Of a DNA stretch of 64,000 nucleotides, positions 18,481 to 26,621 are shown piece after piece. Source of the stretch: CAVUNY01 sp963843535 (lineage in GTDB: Bacteria > Chloroflexota > Anaerolineae > Anaerolineales > Anaerolineaceae); the NCBI GenBank assembly GCA_963843535.1, contig CAWJKU010000001.1, positions 496,001 through 560,000 of the forward strand, in the 5' to 3' direction. The notes under the pieces are model-generated. The model was given only the letters and a program-made list of their open reading frames with translations, ran no database searches and was not told the DNA's origin. The position numbers and the translations under genes are program-made. Position 1 is the first letter of the stretch, and each line of letters begins with the position of its first letter.

Positions 18481-21030
18481 ATGCAAATGCCAGCTCAAAT
18501 CACCATTCAAAATGCACGCCTCCACAACCTTAAGAACATCACCCTCAGCCTGCCCAAAGAAAAATTTATCGTTTTTACCGGCCTCTCTGGCTCTGGAAAA
18601 TCGACCATGGCATTCGATATCCTGCATAAAGAAAGCTTGAGGAATTACCTCGAATCTCTCGGCATGGTCACGTTTGCGCTCTCCAAGCCGCCGATCGACG
18701 GCATCACCGGCCTCACTCCCTCGATCAGCATCGATCAACACTTTACCAACCACAGTCCCCGCTCTACAGTGGGCACTTCCACCGAGGTGTACACCTATCT
18801 ACGGGTGTTTTTCGCGCGGCTTGGGCAGCGGGTATGCCCCGGCTGCGGGCGTGAAGTCCCGCCGTCTTTCACATCCGGGGCCGAAGGATGGGAAGAAGAC
18901 TCGGATCTGGACACATCCTCAAGCGATCCTGTTTATTTTTCAGCCTGCCCGCACTGCGGGGCCGGGGTTCCCGAGCTGGGCATGGCCAATTTTTCTTTCA
19001 ACAAGCCAGCCGGCGCCTGCCCGACATGCACCGGACTGGGGACGGTCCAACAGGTGAACGTGGAGCGTCTGATAGACTCGCAGAAGTCAATCCAGGAAAA
19101 TGCCGTAGCCGGGTGGGAAAGCAACATGATCCAGTACTACAGCCAGATCCTTCAGGCGGCTGCCCGGCATTACGGTTTCACCTTTGACCCGGCTTTGCCG
19201 GTGAACCAGTACACCCCCGTCCAGCGCGACCTGCTCGTGTATGGCGTGGTTGACCCTCGCTTTACCCGCCACTTCCCCGGCGTAGCGGCACCGGTGAACG
19301 TGGGAAAGGGGCGTTTTGAAGGTGCCGCCACCGCCCTGCTGCGGCGCTACGCGGAACACATTCAAAATGAAGAGTATCTTCAGAAACTGGATGCGTTCCT
19401 CACCATCCAGACCTGCCCGGACTGCCTCGGAACACGCCTGCGCCCTGAGAGCCGGGCTGTGACCGTCCGCGGGCAGACGATCATCGAGGTTTCCCGCCTG
19501 CCGCTGGAAAAGCTCGATGCCTGGTTGAAGACACTGTCCGCCTCGCTCGATCCCGTTGAAATGAGCATCGCCGGGCCGATTCTGGATGACCTGGATGCTC
19601 GCATCCGTCACCTGGTGGAAGTCGGCCTGGGATACCTGACCCTGGAACGCACCTCGCCCACCTTATCGGTAGGTGAAGCCCAACGTTTGCGCCTGGCGGC
19701 CCTGCTTGGATCGGGACTGACCGGTGTGCTCTACATCCTGGATGAGCCCACGATTGGGCTGCACCAACGGGATACCCAGCGCCTGATCACCGTCCTGCGC
19801 CGCTTGCGCGACCTGGGCAACACGGTTCTGGTAATTGAACATGACCTCGAAATGATCCGCGCGGCGGATTACGTGGTGGATTTTGGGCCGGGCGCCGGCC
19901 GGTCAGGAGGTGAAATTGTCGCGGTCGGAAAGCCAGATGAAATCATCCACCTGGGCGGATCGCTGACCGCCGATTACCTGGCAGGCCGGCGAACGATACC
20001 GGTCCCGCGGCGGCGTGCGCCGGATAGGAAAACAATCTTGATCCGCGGCGCCAGAGAGCACAACCTGCGCGATATCACCGTGAGCATCCCCCTGGGGCTG
20101 TGGGTGGCGGTGAGCGGGGTCTCCGGTTCTGGGAAGTCTACCCTGATGTTTGATATCTTTGACCGGGCCGCCCGCCAGCGCTTTTATGGAGCAAGTGATG
20201 TCCCCGGAAAACACACAGTCATCGAAGGTTGGGAGCACCTTGACAGGATTATCACCATCGACCAGAACCCCATCGGGCGGATCCCTCGCTCGAACGCCGC
20301 TACCTACTCTGACGCATTCACCCCGATCCGCGAAACCTTTGCCGCCACCAGCGAGGCCCGCCAGCGGAAACTGACCGCGCGCCACTTCTCGTTCAATGTG
20401 CCCGGCGGGCGCTGCGAAAGGTGCGAAGGCGCGGGGGTGATCACGGTGAAGATGCACTTCCTTCCAGACGTCGAAGTTCGCTGCCCGGCCTGCCATGGGC
20501 GGCGCTTCATGGAGAATACCCTGGCTGCCCGCTACCGGGGGTACGATATCGCGCAGGTGCTGGAGATGACCGTCGATGAAGCCCTGGCACTGTTCGCCGA
20601 CGTGCCCGCGGCGGCTTCCCGCCTGCGCGTCCTGGCAGACGTGGGCCTGGGATACCTGCAGCTCGGCCAGCCGGCGACCACGCTCTCTGGAGGTGAAGCC
20701 CAGCGCGTGAAGCTGGCCAAAGAGCTGGGCCGGCGCGCCACCGGGCGCACGCTCTACCTGCTGGACGAGCCCACAACCGGCCTGCACGTCGCGGATACGG
20801 CGTTCTTGATTGCGGTCTTGCAGCGCCTGGTCGAGGCAGGCAATACCGTGGTCACGATCGAGCACAACCTGGAGGTGATAAAATCCGCCGATTGGGTGAT
20901 CGACCTGGGACCTGAAGGCGGAACTGACGGCGGCGAGCTGATCGCCGAGGGCACCCCAGAAGAGATTGCTGCCGTTACCCGGTCGCACACCGGGCAATTC
21001 CTGCGTTCAGTCCTTGATAAAAAAAATTAA
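18481..21030 (+). CDS. UvrA-like ATPase without UvrB-binding domain (UvrA2 type)
   Basis: This 849-residue tandem ABC ATPase is a paralogue of excision-repair UvrA. Walker A motifs are GLSGSGKSTMAFD and GVSGSGKSTLMFD. Both signature/Walker B regions are present (LSVGEAQRLRL with LYILDEPTIGLH, and LSGGEAQRVKLAKEL with LYLLDEPTTGLH). Zinc-binding CxxC pairs (CPGCG, CPHCG, CPTC, CPDC, CERC, CPAC) are kept. Between CPGCG and ACPHCG only about 35 residues remain, where housekeeping UvrA has well over 100 covering the UvrB-binding and insertion domains. That makes it UvrA2/DrrC-like, a class linked to drug or stress tolerance. ATG 18481 is chosen; upstream in-frame codons belong to the leader. Confidence 0.85.
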   Translation: MQMPAQITIQNARLHNLKNITLSLPKEKFIVFTGLSGSGKSTMAFDILHKESLRNYLESLGMVTFALSKPPIDGITGLTPSISIDQHFTNHSPRSTVGTSTEVYTYLRVFFARLGQRVCPGCGREVPPSFTSGAEGWEEDSDLDTSSSDPVYFSACPHCGAGVPELGMANFSFNKPAGACPTCTGLGTVQQVNVERLIDSQKSIQENAVAGWESNMIQYYSQILQAAARHYGFTFDPALPVNQYTPVQRDLLVYGVVDPRFTRHFPGVAAPVNVGKGRFEGAATALLRRYAEHIQNEEYLQKLDAFLTIQTCPDCLGTRLRPESRAVTVRGQTIIEVSRLPLEKLDAWLKTLSASLDPVEMSIAGPILDDLDARIRHLVEVGLGYLTLERTSPTLSVGEAQRLRLAALLGSGLTGVLYILDEPTIGLHQRDTQRLITVLRRLRDLGNTVLVIEHDLEMIRAADYVVDFGPGAGRSGGEIVAVGKPDEIIHLGGSLTADYLAGRRTIPVPRRRAPDRKTILIRGAREHNLRDITVSIPLGLWVAVSGVSGSGKSTLMFDIFDRAARQRFYGASDVPGKHTVIEGWEHLDRIITIDQNPIGRIPRSNAATYSDAFTPIRETFAATSEARQRKLTARHFSFNVPGGRCERCEGAGVITVKMHFLPDVEVRCPACHGRRFMENTLAARYRGYDIAQVLEMTVDEALALFADVPAAASRLRVLADVGLGYLQLGQPATTLSGGEAQRVKLAKELGRRATGRTLYLLDEPTTGLHVADTAFLIAVLQRLVEAGNTVVTIEHNLEVIKSADWVIDLGPEGGTDGGELIAEGTPEEIAAVTRSHTGQFLRSVLDKKN

Positions 21031-21071
21031 GTGGTGTTCTGGGGCGATGCAATCGCCCCAGAACACCACTT
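21029..21071 (-). terminator. Terminator of rnpB, overlapping the UvrA paralogue stop
   Basis: A perfect 20-bp stem closes on GCA. Its left end overlaps the TAA of the UvrA paralogue. Read on the minus strand it follows the 3' end of RNase P RNA and is trailed by AATTTTTTTTATC, a proper U-tract, so it ends rnpB. It may also end the convergent plus-strand transcript. Confidence 0.85.
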
Positions 21072-21082
21072 AAAGAGAAAAA

Positions 21083-21492
21083 TTGCCCCAGGCAAGCCTA
21101 TAAGCCGCGTTCTGTCCACCCCCCGAAGGGGGATGGGCGACCATCTCTCTAGGCGCATTGTTGCCAGCGCGCTCGTGCGGCCTACCCGGAACTCGCCCTC
21201 CAAAGAGGAAGAAGACGGACAGCCTCCCGTTCCCCGAAGGGAACCTTGTCCCTGCTTGGCCTTGCTCCCGGCGGGGGTTGCCTGGCCGCCGCATTGCTGC
21301 GGTCGCCGGTGGTCTCTTACACCACCATTTCACCCTTACCCCTGCCCTCAGCGGACTGGGGCGGTATGTTTCTGTGGCCCGTTCCAATACCTTACGGCAT
21401 TCCGGGGATTACCCGGCGCCGCGTCCTGTGGAGCGCGGACTTTCCTCGACGCCCACAAAGGGCGCCGCGGTCGCCCGGCTGGCCTGGGGCAA
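21083..21492 (-). ncRNA. rnpB: RNase P RNA, bacterial type A
   Basis: This is the catalytic RNA that matures tRNA 5' ends. The conserved blocks read on the minus strand in order: GAGGAAAGTCCGCGCTCC, then ACAGAAACATACCGCC, GGTAAGGGTGAAA, GGGAGCAAGGCCAAGCAGGG, and near the 3' end GGACAGAACGCGGCTTATAG. The ends pair as helix P1 (TTGCCCCAGGC at 21492-21482 with its complement at 21093-21083), which fixes the boundaries. A consensus promoter lies directly upstream and a U-tract terminator directly downstream, so it is a single-gene unit. P1 pairing could extend to 21495 and 21080. Confidence 0.95.
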
Positions 21493-21496
21493 TTTC

Positions 21497-21525
21497 ATCA
21501 TAACCGGAACGGACTGGCTCGTCAA
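21497..21525 (-). promoter_or_regulatory. Promoter of rnpB
   Basis: TTGACG (21525-21520) and TATGAT (21502-21497) on the minus strand are 17 bases apart. The predicted start near 21490 agrees with the 5' strand of helix P1. Confidence 0.8.
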
Positions 21526-21573
21526 TCACCCGGATATTTAAGAATTCAGGGTGGTTAGGCACATTTAAATTAC

Positions 21574-21613
21574 CCCCACCCCCGGCCCCGCCCCCTGCTG
21601 GGGCGGGGTAATA
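21574..21613. repeat. GC-rich palindromic intergenic repeat
   Basis: Outer arms attacccc and ggggtaat enclose a C/G-rich inner stem (ccccgccc/gggcgggg). It lies between rnpB and acnA. Its composition resembles the repeats at 18238-18360. Confidence 0.5.
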
Positions 21614-21621
21614 CTTCTTAT

Positions 21622-21658
21622 GTAGTTTTAGGGCCAGTTTCACTGGCCCTAAAACTAC
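21622..21658 (-). terminator. Hairpin after acnA
   Basis: A perfect 17-bp stem (gtagttttagggccagt and its complement) closes on TTC, 31 bases beyond the acnA stop. No T-run follows on the minus strand. Confidence 0.6.
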
Positions 21659-21689
21659 GAACAGTAAGAAACCCCTCTTCGTGGAAATC

Positions 21690-24398
21690 CTAGTCCAGCT
21701 GCATCTGGAGCAGAGCGGTCTGCAGGATGCCGCCGTTGCGGATGTATTCGACCTCGTTTTCCGTGTTGAGCCGGGCAATGACCTGGAAGGTGGTGGCCTT
21801 GCCTTTCTCCGATTGGGCGGTGACGGTAAGCTTCAAGCCGGGTTTTATACCTTCGTCCATGCCGGTGATGGTAAAAGTCTCGCGCCCTGTCAGGCCGAGG
21901 GTTTCGACGTTCTCTCCGGGCAGGAACTGCAGCGGGTAAATGCCCATGCCCGCCAGGTTGGAGCGGTGAATGCGCTCGAACGATTCGGCGATCACCGCCC
22001 ACACACCCAGCAGCAGCGGACCCTTGGCAGCCCAGTCGCGGCTGGAGCCAGTTCCATATTCCTTGCCTGCCAGGATGACCAGCGGTACGCCTTCTTCTTT
22101 GTACTTCATCGCGGCATCAAAAATGGTCATCTGCTCGCCGTCAGGTTGGTGGACGGTGAAACCGCCTTCCACCCCTGGCACCAGGCGGTTCTTGAGCTGC
22201 GTATTGGCAAAGGTGCCGCGCACCATGATCCGATCGTTTCCGCGCCGGGCGCCGTACGAGTTGAAATCGCGGTACTGCACACCTTTCGAAAGCAGATACT
22301 GCCCGGCGGGTGTATTTTCGGGGATCGATCCGGCGGGGGAGATGTGATCGGTTGTGATGGAATCGCCAAAGACGGCCAGGACGCGCGCCTCCTGGATGGA
22401 GGGATAACTACCCGGGTTTTTGCCGATGCCGGCGAAGAAAGGCGGCTCTTGAATGTAGGTCGAATCCGGTTCCCAGGGGTAGAGCAGGCTGAGCTCCACC
22501 TGAATACTATTCCATTCCTGGCTGCCTTCAGTTACGCTGGCGTAATTCTTCCGGAATAAGTCAGGGTTGATCGTGTCGTAAATTATTTTCTGGATCTCGG
22601 CGTTGCTTGGCCAGATGTCGCGCAGGTAGACCGGCTGACCGTCAGCGCCCGCGCCGAGGGGCTCGTGCGTCAGGTCTACGTTGACCGAACCCGCCAGGGC
22701 ATAGGCCATCACCAGCGCAGGCGATGCCAGGTAGTTGGCTTTCACCGAGGGATGAACGCGGCCTTCAAAGTTGCGGTTGCCCGAGATCACCGCGGCGACG
22801 ACCAGCTCGTTCTGCTTGACGGCCTCGCTGATGCCTTCGGGCAGCGGCCCGGAATTGCCGATGCAGGTGGTGCAGCCGTAACCTACCAGGTTAAAACCCA
22901 ATTGGTCCAGCGGTTCCATCAGGCCGGATTTCTCCAGGTAATCGGTGACCACCCGCGAGCCGGGGGCAAAGCTGGTTTTGACATACGGCCTGATCCTCAT
23001 GCCTTTTTCCACCGCTTTTTTGGCCATCAGCGCCGCGCCGACCAGGGCGAATGGGTTGGAGGTATTGGTGCAGGATGTGATCGCCGCGATGACCACGGAG
23101 CCGTGTTCCAGGTGGTCGCTCGTACCGTTCTTGCGAACAGGCGCGGTCCGCTGCCGGTCGCTTCCCGACAGTTCATAACCACCTTTTAGCAGTGGGGTTG
23201 ATAGGGCTGTATCGAAATTGGTTTTCACCTGGGTCAGCGGCACCCGGTCCTGGGGGCGCTTGGGCCCGGCTAACGATGGTACAACAGTGCTCATGTCGAG
23301 CTCGAGGGTGTCGGTGTAGGTCGGGGTGGGGGCATTATCCAGGTGGAACAGGCCCTGGGTCTTGAAATAACTCTCCACCAGTTCAAGCTGTTCTGGCGAC
23401 CGGTTGGTCAGGCGCAGGTAATCAAGGGTCTGGCGATCCACCGGGAAATAGGCGAGCGTCGCGCCGTATTCGGGGGACATGTTGGCGATCATCGCCCGGT
23501 CAGCAACCGATAGGTTGGCCAACCCGGGGCCGTGGAATTCGACAAATTTATCCACCACACCCTTCTTGCGCAGCATCTGGGTGATGGTCAGGGTCAGGTC
23601 GGTGGGAGTGGTGCCTTCAGGCAGCCTGCCAACCAGCTTAACACCGATCACATCCGGCACCAGCATCTCTAGGGGTTGGCCGAGCATTCCGGCGATGGCC
23701 TCGATCCCGCCTACACCCCAGCCGACCACGCCCAACCCGTTGACCATGGTGGTGTGTGAGTCAGTGCCGACCAGCGTATCCGGAATCGCCAGGGTTCGAT
23801 CTCCTTCGTGGCGGGTGAGCACGACCCGCGTCAGGTACTCGATATTCACCTGGTGCACGATGCCGGTGGAGGGCGGGACAACCCGCAGGTCTTTGAAAGC
23901 CTTTTGCGCCCATTTTAAGAAGGCGTAGCGTTCGCGGTTGCGCTCGAATTCGCGCGCGACGTTGCGCTGCAGGGCATCGGAGGTGCCGAAGAAATCAACC
24001 TGGATCGAGTGATCGATCACCAGGTCGACCGGGATCGTGGGATTGATCCTGGAAGGATCACCCTGCAATTTGGCCATCGCCGAGCGCAGCGATGCCAGGT
24101 CAACCACCACCGGCACGCCGGTCAGGTCTTGCAGCAGCACCCGGCCGGGGAAAAAGGACATCGCCGGGCGGGTGGTAGCGGTTGGCGCCCAATGTCCTAA
24201 ATTGGTAACGTCCTCGCGGGTCACTTCTTTACCGTTGCATTTACGCAGGGCCACTTCCAGGAGCACGCGCACGGAATAGGGCAGCGTATCCAACCGGGCC
24301 AGGCCTTCGCTTTCTAACCCTGGCAGCGAATAATAATCTACCGCGCCGTTCTTGAGAACGAGCGATTTGCGAAGATGAGAGAAATTTTCTGTTTTCAT
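21690..24398 (-). CDS. acnA: Aconitate hydratase, AcnA/IRP type
   Basis: This 902-residue cytoplasmic [4Fe-4S] enzyme interconverts citrate and isocitrate. Cluster ligands are visible as SCTNTSNP and GCTTCIGNSGPL. Other family landmarks are GTDSHTTMVNGLGVVGWGVGG near the N-terminus, DHISPAGSI, and the swivelling domain with GSSRDWAAKG and ERIHRSNLAGMG. The start is ATG 24398 (MKTENFSHL); an in-frame upstream start would lie inside icd. The gene begins four bases after the icd stop, so icd and acnA are one operon, expressed divergently from iclR-gltA. The frame is intact throughout. Confidence 0.95.
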   Translation of the reverse strand: MKTENFSHLRKSLVLKNGAVDYYSLPGLESEGLARLDTLPYSVRVLLEVALRKCNGKEVTREDVTNLGHWAPTATTRPAMSFFPGRVLLQDLTGVPVVVDLASLRSAMAKLQGDPSRINPTIPVDLVIDHSIQVDFFGTSDALQRNVAREFERNRERYAFLKWAQKAFKDLRVVPPSTGIVHQVNIEYLTRVVLTRHEGDRTLAIPDTLVGTDSHTTMVNGLGVVGWGVGGIEAIAGMLGQPLEMLVPDVIGVKLVGRLPEGTTPTDLTLTITQMLRKKGVVDKFVEFHGPGLANLSVADRAMIANMSPEYGATLAYFPVDRQTLDYLRLTNRSPEQLELVESYFKTQGLFHLDNAPTPTYTDTLELDMSTVVPSLAGPKRPQDRVPLTQVKTNFDTALSTPLLKGGYELSGSDRQRTAPVRKNGTSDHLEHGSVVIAAITSCTNTSNPFALVGAALMAKKAVEKGMRIRPYVKTSFAPGSRVVTDYLEKSGLMEPLDQLGFNLVGYGCTTCIGNSGPLPEGISEAVKQNELVVAAVISGNRNFEGRVHPSVKANYLASPALVMAYALAGSVNVDLTHEPLGAGADGQPVYLRDIWPSNAEIQKIIYDTINPDLFRKNYASVTEGSQEWNSIQVELSLLYPWEPDSTYIQEPPFFAGIGKNPGSYPSIQEARVLAVFGDSITTDHISPAGSIPENTPAGQYLLSKGVQYRDFNSYGARRGNDRIMVRGTFANTQLKNRLVPGVEGGFTVHQPDGEQMTIFDAAMKYKEEGVPLVILAGKEYGTGSSRDWAAKGPLLLGVWAVIAESFERIHRSNLAGMGIYPLQFLPGENVETLGLTGRETFTITGMDEGIKPGLKLTVTAQSEKGKATTFQVIARLNTENEVEYIRNGGILQTALLQMQLD

Positions 24399-24402
24399 AT
24401 GT

Positions 24403-25689
24403 TTATCCCATAAAGCGAATGACCGCATCTCCAAATTCGGAGGTTTTCAATAATGTGGCATCCCTCATAATCTGGTAAAAATCATAGGTTACCGTGCGCG
24501 CCCGAATGGCTCCCTCCACTCCTTTAATCAGCCGGTCGGCGGCTTCATCCCAGCCCAGGTAGCGGAACATCATTTCCCCGGAAAGAATGAGCGAGCTTGG
24601 GTTAGCCTTGTCCAGATCTGCCAGGCGGGGAGCGGTCCCGTGGGTCGCTTCAAAGATCGCGGCGCCGGTAAGGTAATTGATATTCCCACCCGGGGCAATG
24701 CCAATTCCACCCACCTGGGCGGCTAAAGCATCCGCCAGGTAATCTCCATTTAGATTAGGCGTCGCCAGTACATCAAATTCGGTGGGATGATTGATCGCGA
24801 TTTCAAAGGCTGCATCCGCGATCACGTCTTTCACCATTAATTTCCCCTCCAGCTTCGCGACCCTTTCTTCTTCTTCGGCGGCGTCTTCCCCCTTTTCTTT
24901 GGCGGTGCGCTGCCACTGCAGGTTGGTATACACGCGGTCGCCAAACTCATTTTCCGCCACTTCGTAGCCCCACTTGCGGAATGCCCCCTCGGTAAATTTC
25001 ATAATATTGCCTTTATGGACCAGGGTCACACTGCGGCGGTGATATTCCAGGGCCCATTGGATGGCTGCCCGCACCAGGCGCTGGCTGCCTTCCTTGGAAA
25101 TGGGTTTGATGCCAAAGGCAACCGTGTCCGGAAAGCGGATGCGCTTGAATTCATCCGGGAACTGCTCTTTGATGAATTCAAAAAGCTGGTTATTCTGGCT
25201 GCTGCCCTGTTCAAACTCGATCCCAGTGTAGACATCCTCCGTGTTTTCGCGAAAGATAATCATATCCACCCATTCCGGGTCGCGCACCGAAGAAGGGACC
25301 CCTGGGAACCAGCGCACCGGACGCTGGCAAACGTACAGGTCCAATTCTTTACGCAAGGCGACATTCAATGAACGGATGCCACCGCCCACCGGGGTAGTCA
25401 GGGGACCTTTGATTCCAACCAGGAATTTACGAAAGGCTGAGAGCGTTTCATCCGGAAGCCAGTTATTTGTAGCGCGAAAAGCTTTTTCGCCCGCCAGTAG
25501 CTCGTGCCATGCTATCTTCCGCTGGTCGCCGTATGCCCTTTTGACGGCTGCGTCAAATACGCGTTTTGCTGAACGCCAGATATCCGGTCCCGAGCCGTCG
25601 CCTTCCACAAAGGGAATGACGGGATGATTGGGCACAACCAGATGCCCATGATGCATGGAAATTGCTTCACCAACCGATTGACCTGTCAT
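24403..25689 (-). CDS. icd: Isocitrate dehydrogenase with altered coenzyme-site residues
   Basis: This 428-residue enzyme oxidatively decarboxylates isocitrate to 2-oxoglutarate. The bacterial homodimeric type is clear from GGGIRSLNVALRKELDLYVC, IIFRENTEDVYTGIE, VHKGNIMKFTEG and NLNGDYLADALAAQVGG. Residues that contact the NADP 2'-phosphate in E. coli Icd (Lys344, Tyr345, Tyr391, Arg395) are Arg355, Leu356, Tyr402 and Gln406 here. Three of four are changed, so NADP preference should not be assumed. ATG 25689 follows AAGGGATGAG. It is the first gene of the icd-acnA operon and has a strong promoter about 80 bases upstream. Confidence 0.93.
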   Translation of the reverse strand: MTGQSVGEAISMHHGHLVVPNHPVIPFVEGDGSGPDIWRSAKRVFDAAVKRAYGDQRKIAWHELLAGEKAFRATNNWLPDETLSAFRKFLVGIKGPLTTPVGGGIRSLNVALRKELDLYVCQRPVRWFPGVPSSVRDPEWVDMIIFRENTEDVYTGIEFEQGSSQNNQLFEFIKEQFPDEFKRIRFPDTVAFGIKPISKEGSQRLVRAAIQWALEYHRRSVTLVHKGNIMKFTEGAFRKWGYEVAENEFGDRVYTNLQWQRTAKEKGEDAAEEEERVAKLEGKLMVKDVIADAAFEIAINHPTEFDVLATPNLNGDYLADALAAQVGGIGIAPGGNINYLTGAAIFEATHGTAPRLADLDKANPSSLILSGEMMFRYLGWDEAADRLIKGVEGAIRARTVTYDFYQIMRDATLLKTSEFGDAVIRFMG

Positions 25690-25736
25690 ATTCTCATCCC
25701 TTTTTAACGAATTTCTCAAAATTGCGTCTAAAATGA

Positions 25737-25765
25737 TTGACATTCTGGCGATCACTGGTTAAACT
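25737..25765 (+). promoter_or_regulatory. Promoter of iclR-gltA
   Basis: TTGACA (25737-25742) and TAAACT (25760-25765) are 17 bases apart. The predicted start near 25772 lies inside the palindrome at 25767-25783. Confidence 0.65.
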
Positions 25766-25766
25766 T

Positions 25767-25783
25767 GTCCTATTATATGGGAC
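25767..25783. promoter_or_regulatory. Palindrome shared by two divergent promoters, candidate IclR operator
   Basis: GTCCTATTATATGGGAC has the dyad GTCCnATnnnATnGGAC. It covers the -10 of the icd promoter and the predicted start of the iclR promoter, so one bound regulator could act on both operons. IclR-family regulators often bind such short dyads; the assignment to this IclR is inference. Confidence 0.6.
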
Positions 25784-25800
25784 GGTGTCCTGTAAGTCAA
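25772..25800 (-). promoter_or_regulatory. Promoter of icd-acnA
   Basis: On the minus strand TTGACT (25800-25795) and a perfect TATAAT (25777-25772) are 17 bases apart. Predicted start near 25765, leaving a leader of about 75 bases. Confidence 0.8.
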
Positions 25801-25826
25801 GACAGTAATTTCAACAGGTTTACTCT

Positions 25827-26621
25827 ATGTCTTCCGAATCATCAAGCATGCTGAAGCACATCGTTGCTATTCTGGACTGTTTTTCGACAGACCAGACTGA
25901 GCTTGGCGTGCGCGAGGTAGCCCGTCAGGCTGACCTGGCTACCAGTACGGCGGGCCGTTTGATGTCGGATATGAAAGACCTGGGCATTCTCCAGCAAAAT
26001 TCCGCCAACCGGACTTATTCATTGGGGGCGAAGATTCTATCATGGTCAGGAGTTTATCTGGCAGGGCTTGACCTGCGGACGATCGCCCTGCCCGTCATGG
26101 GCGATTTGCGCCGGACAACCAGCGAGACGATATCTCTGTATTTATTGGATGGAAACGAACGCCTTTGCGTGGAACGCATAGAAAGCCAGCATAATGTGCG
26201 CATGGTAGCGCGGGTGGGACGCCGGCTGCCTTTGTATGCCGGATCGGCGGGAAAGGCAATGCTGGCGTTTTTACCTCATGAACGAGTTGATCAAATTTTA
26301 GACTCAACCGTGTTTGAACCGCTGACCCCGATGACCATTGTTGATCCTGCTGCTTTGAGGATGGACCTTGAGAAAATTCGGGAAAAAGGGTTCGCCGAGA
26401 GTCACGGCGAGTGGATCCAGGAAGCATCCGGGGTGGCTGCTCCTATTTTGGGGCAGGGTGGGGAGGTCATTGGCGCTTTATCAATATCGGGCCCAGGTTC
26501 TCGTTTCACCCCCATAAAAGTTATAGAATATGGAGCAGAGATTGTACGGGCTGCAGGGCAGCTTTCGAAATCAATGGGTTACATTTTAGAACGGAACCAA
26601 CCGATAGGAGAAATCTCATGA
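25827..26621 (+). CDS. IclR-family transcriptional regulator
   Basis: This 264-residue regulator has an N-terminal winged helix (GVREVARQADLATSTAGRLMSDM) and the IclR effector domain (GRRLPLYAGSAGKAMLAFL, then SHGEWIQEASGVAAPI and IGALSISGPGSRF). IclR-type effectors are small organic acids such as glyoxylate, pyruvate or aromatic acids. The gene overlaps gltA by four bases (ATGA) and is divergent from icd-acnA, so it is placed to sense a central-carbon metabolite and control all three TCA genes. Whether it represses or activates is not visible. Confidence 0.9.
   Translation: MSSESSSMLKHIVAILDCFSTDQTELGVREVARQADLATSTAGRLMSDMKDLGILQQNSANRTYSLGAKILSWSGVYLAGLDLRTIALPVMGDLRRTTSETISLYLLDGNERLCVERIESQHNVRMVARVGRRLPLYAGSAGKAMLAFLPHERVDQILDSTVFEPLTPMTIVDPAALRMDLEKIREKGFAESHGEWIQEASGVAAPILGQGGEVIGALSISGPGSRFTPIKVIEYGAEIVRAAGQLSKSMGYILERNQPIGEIS

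Noticed and set aside
19903..20997. Long open frame on the minus strand inside the UvrA paralogue
   Set aside because: It is antisense to a strong, motif-rich gene, and its composition is that of the mirror of a GC-rich codon pattern.
21681..22559. 292-codon open frame on the plus strand inside acnA
   Set aside because: It is antisense to aconitase, which has full family motifs, and has no ribosome-binding site or known domain.
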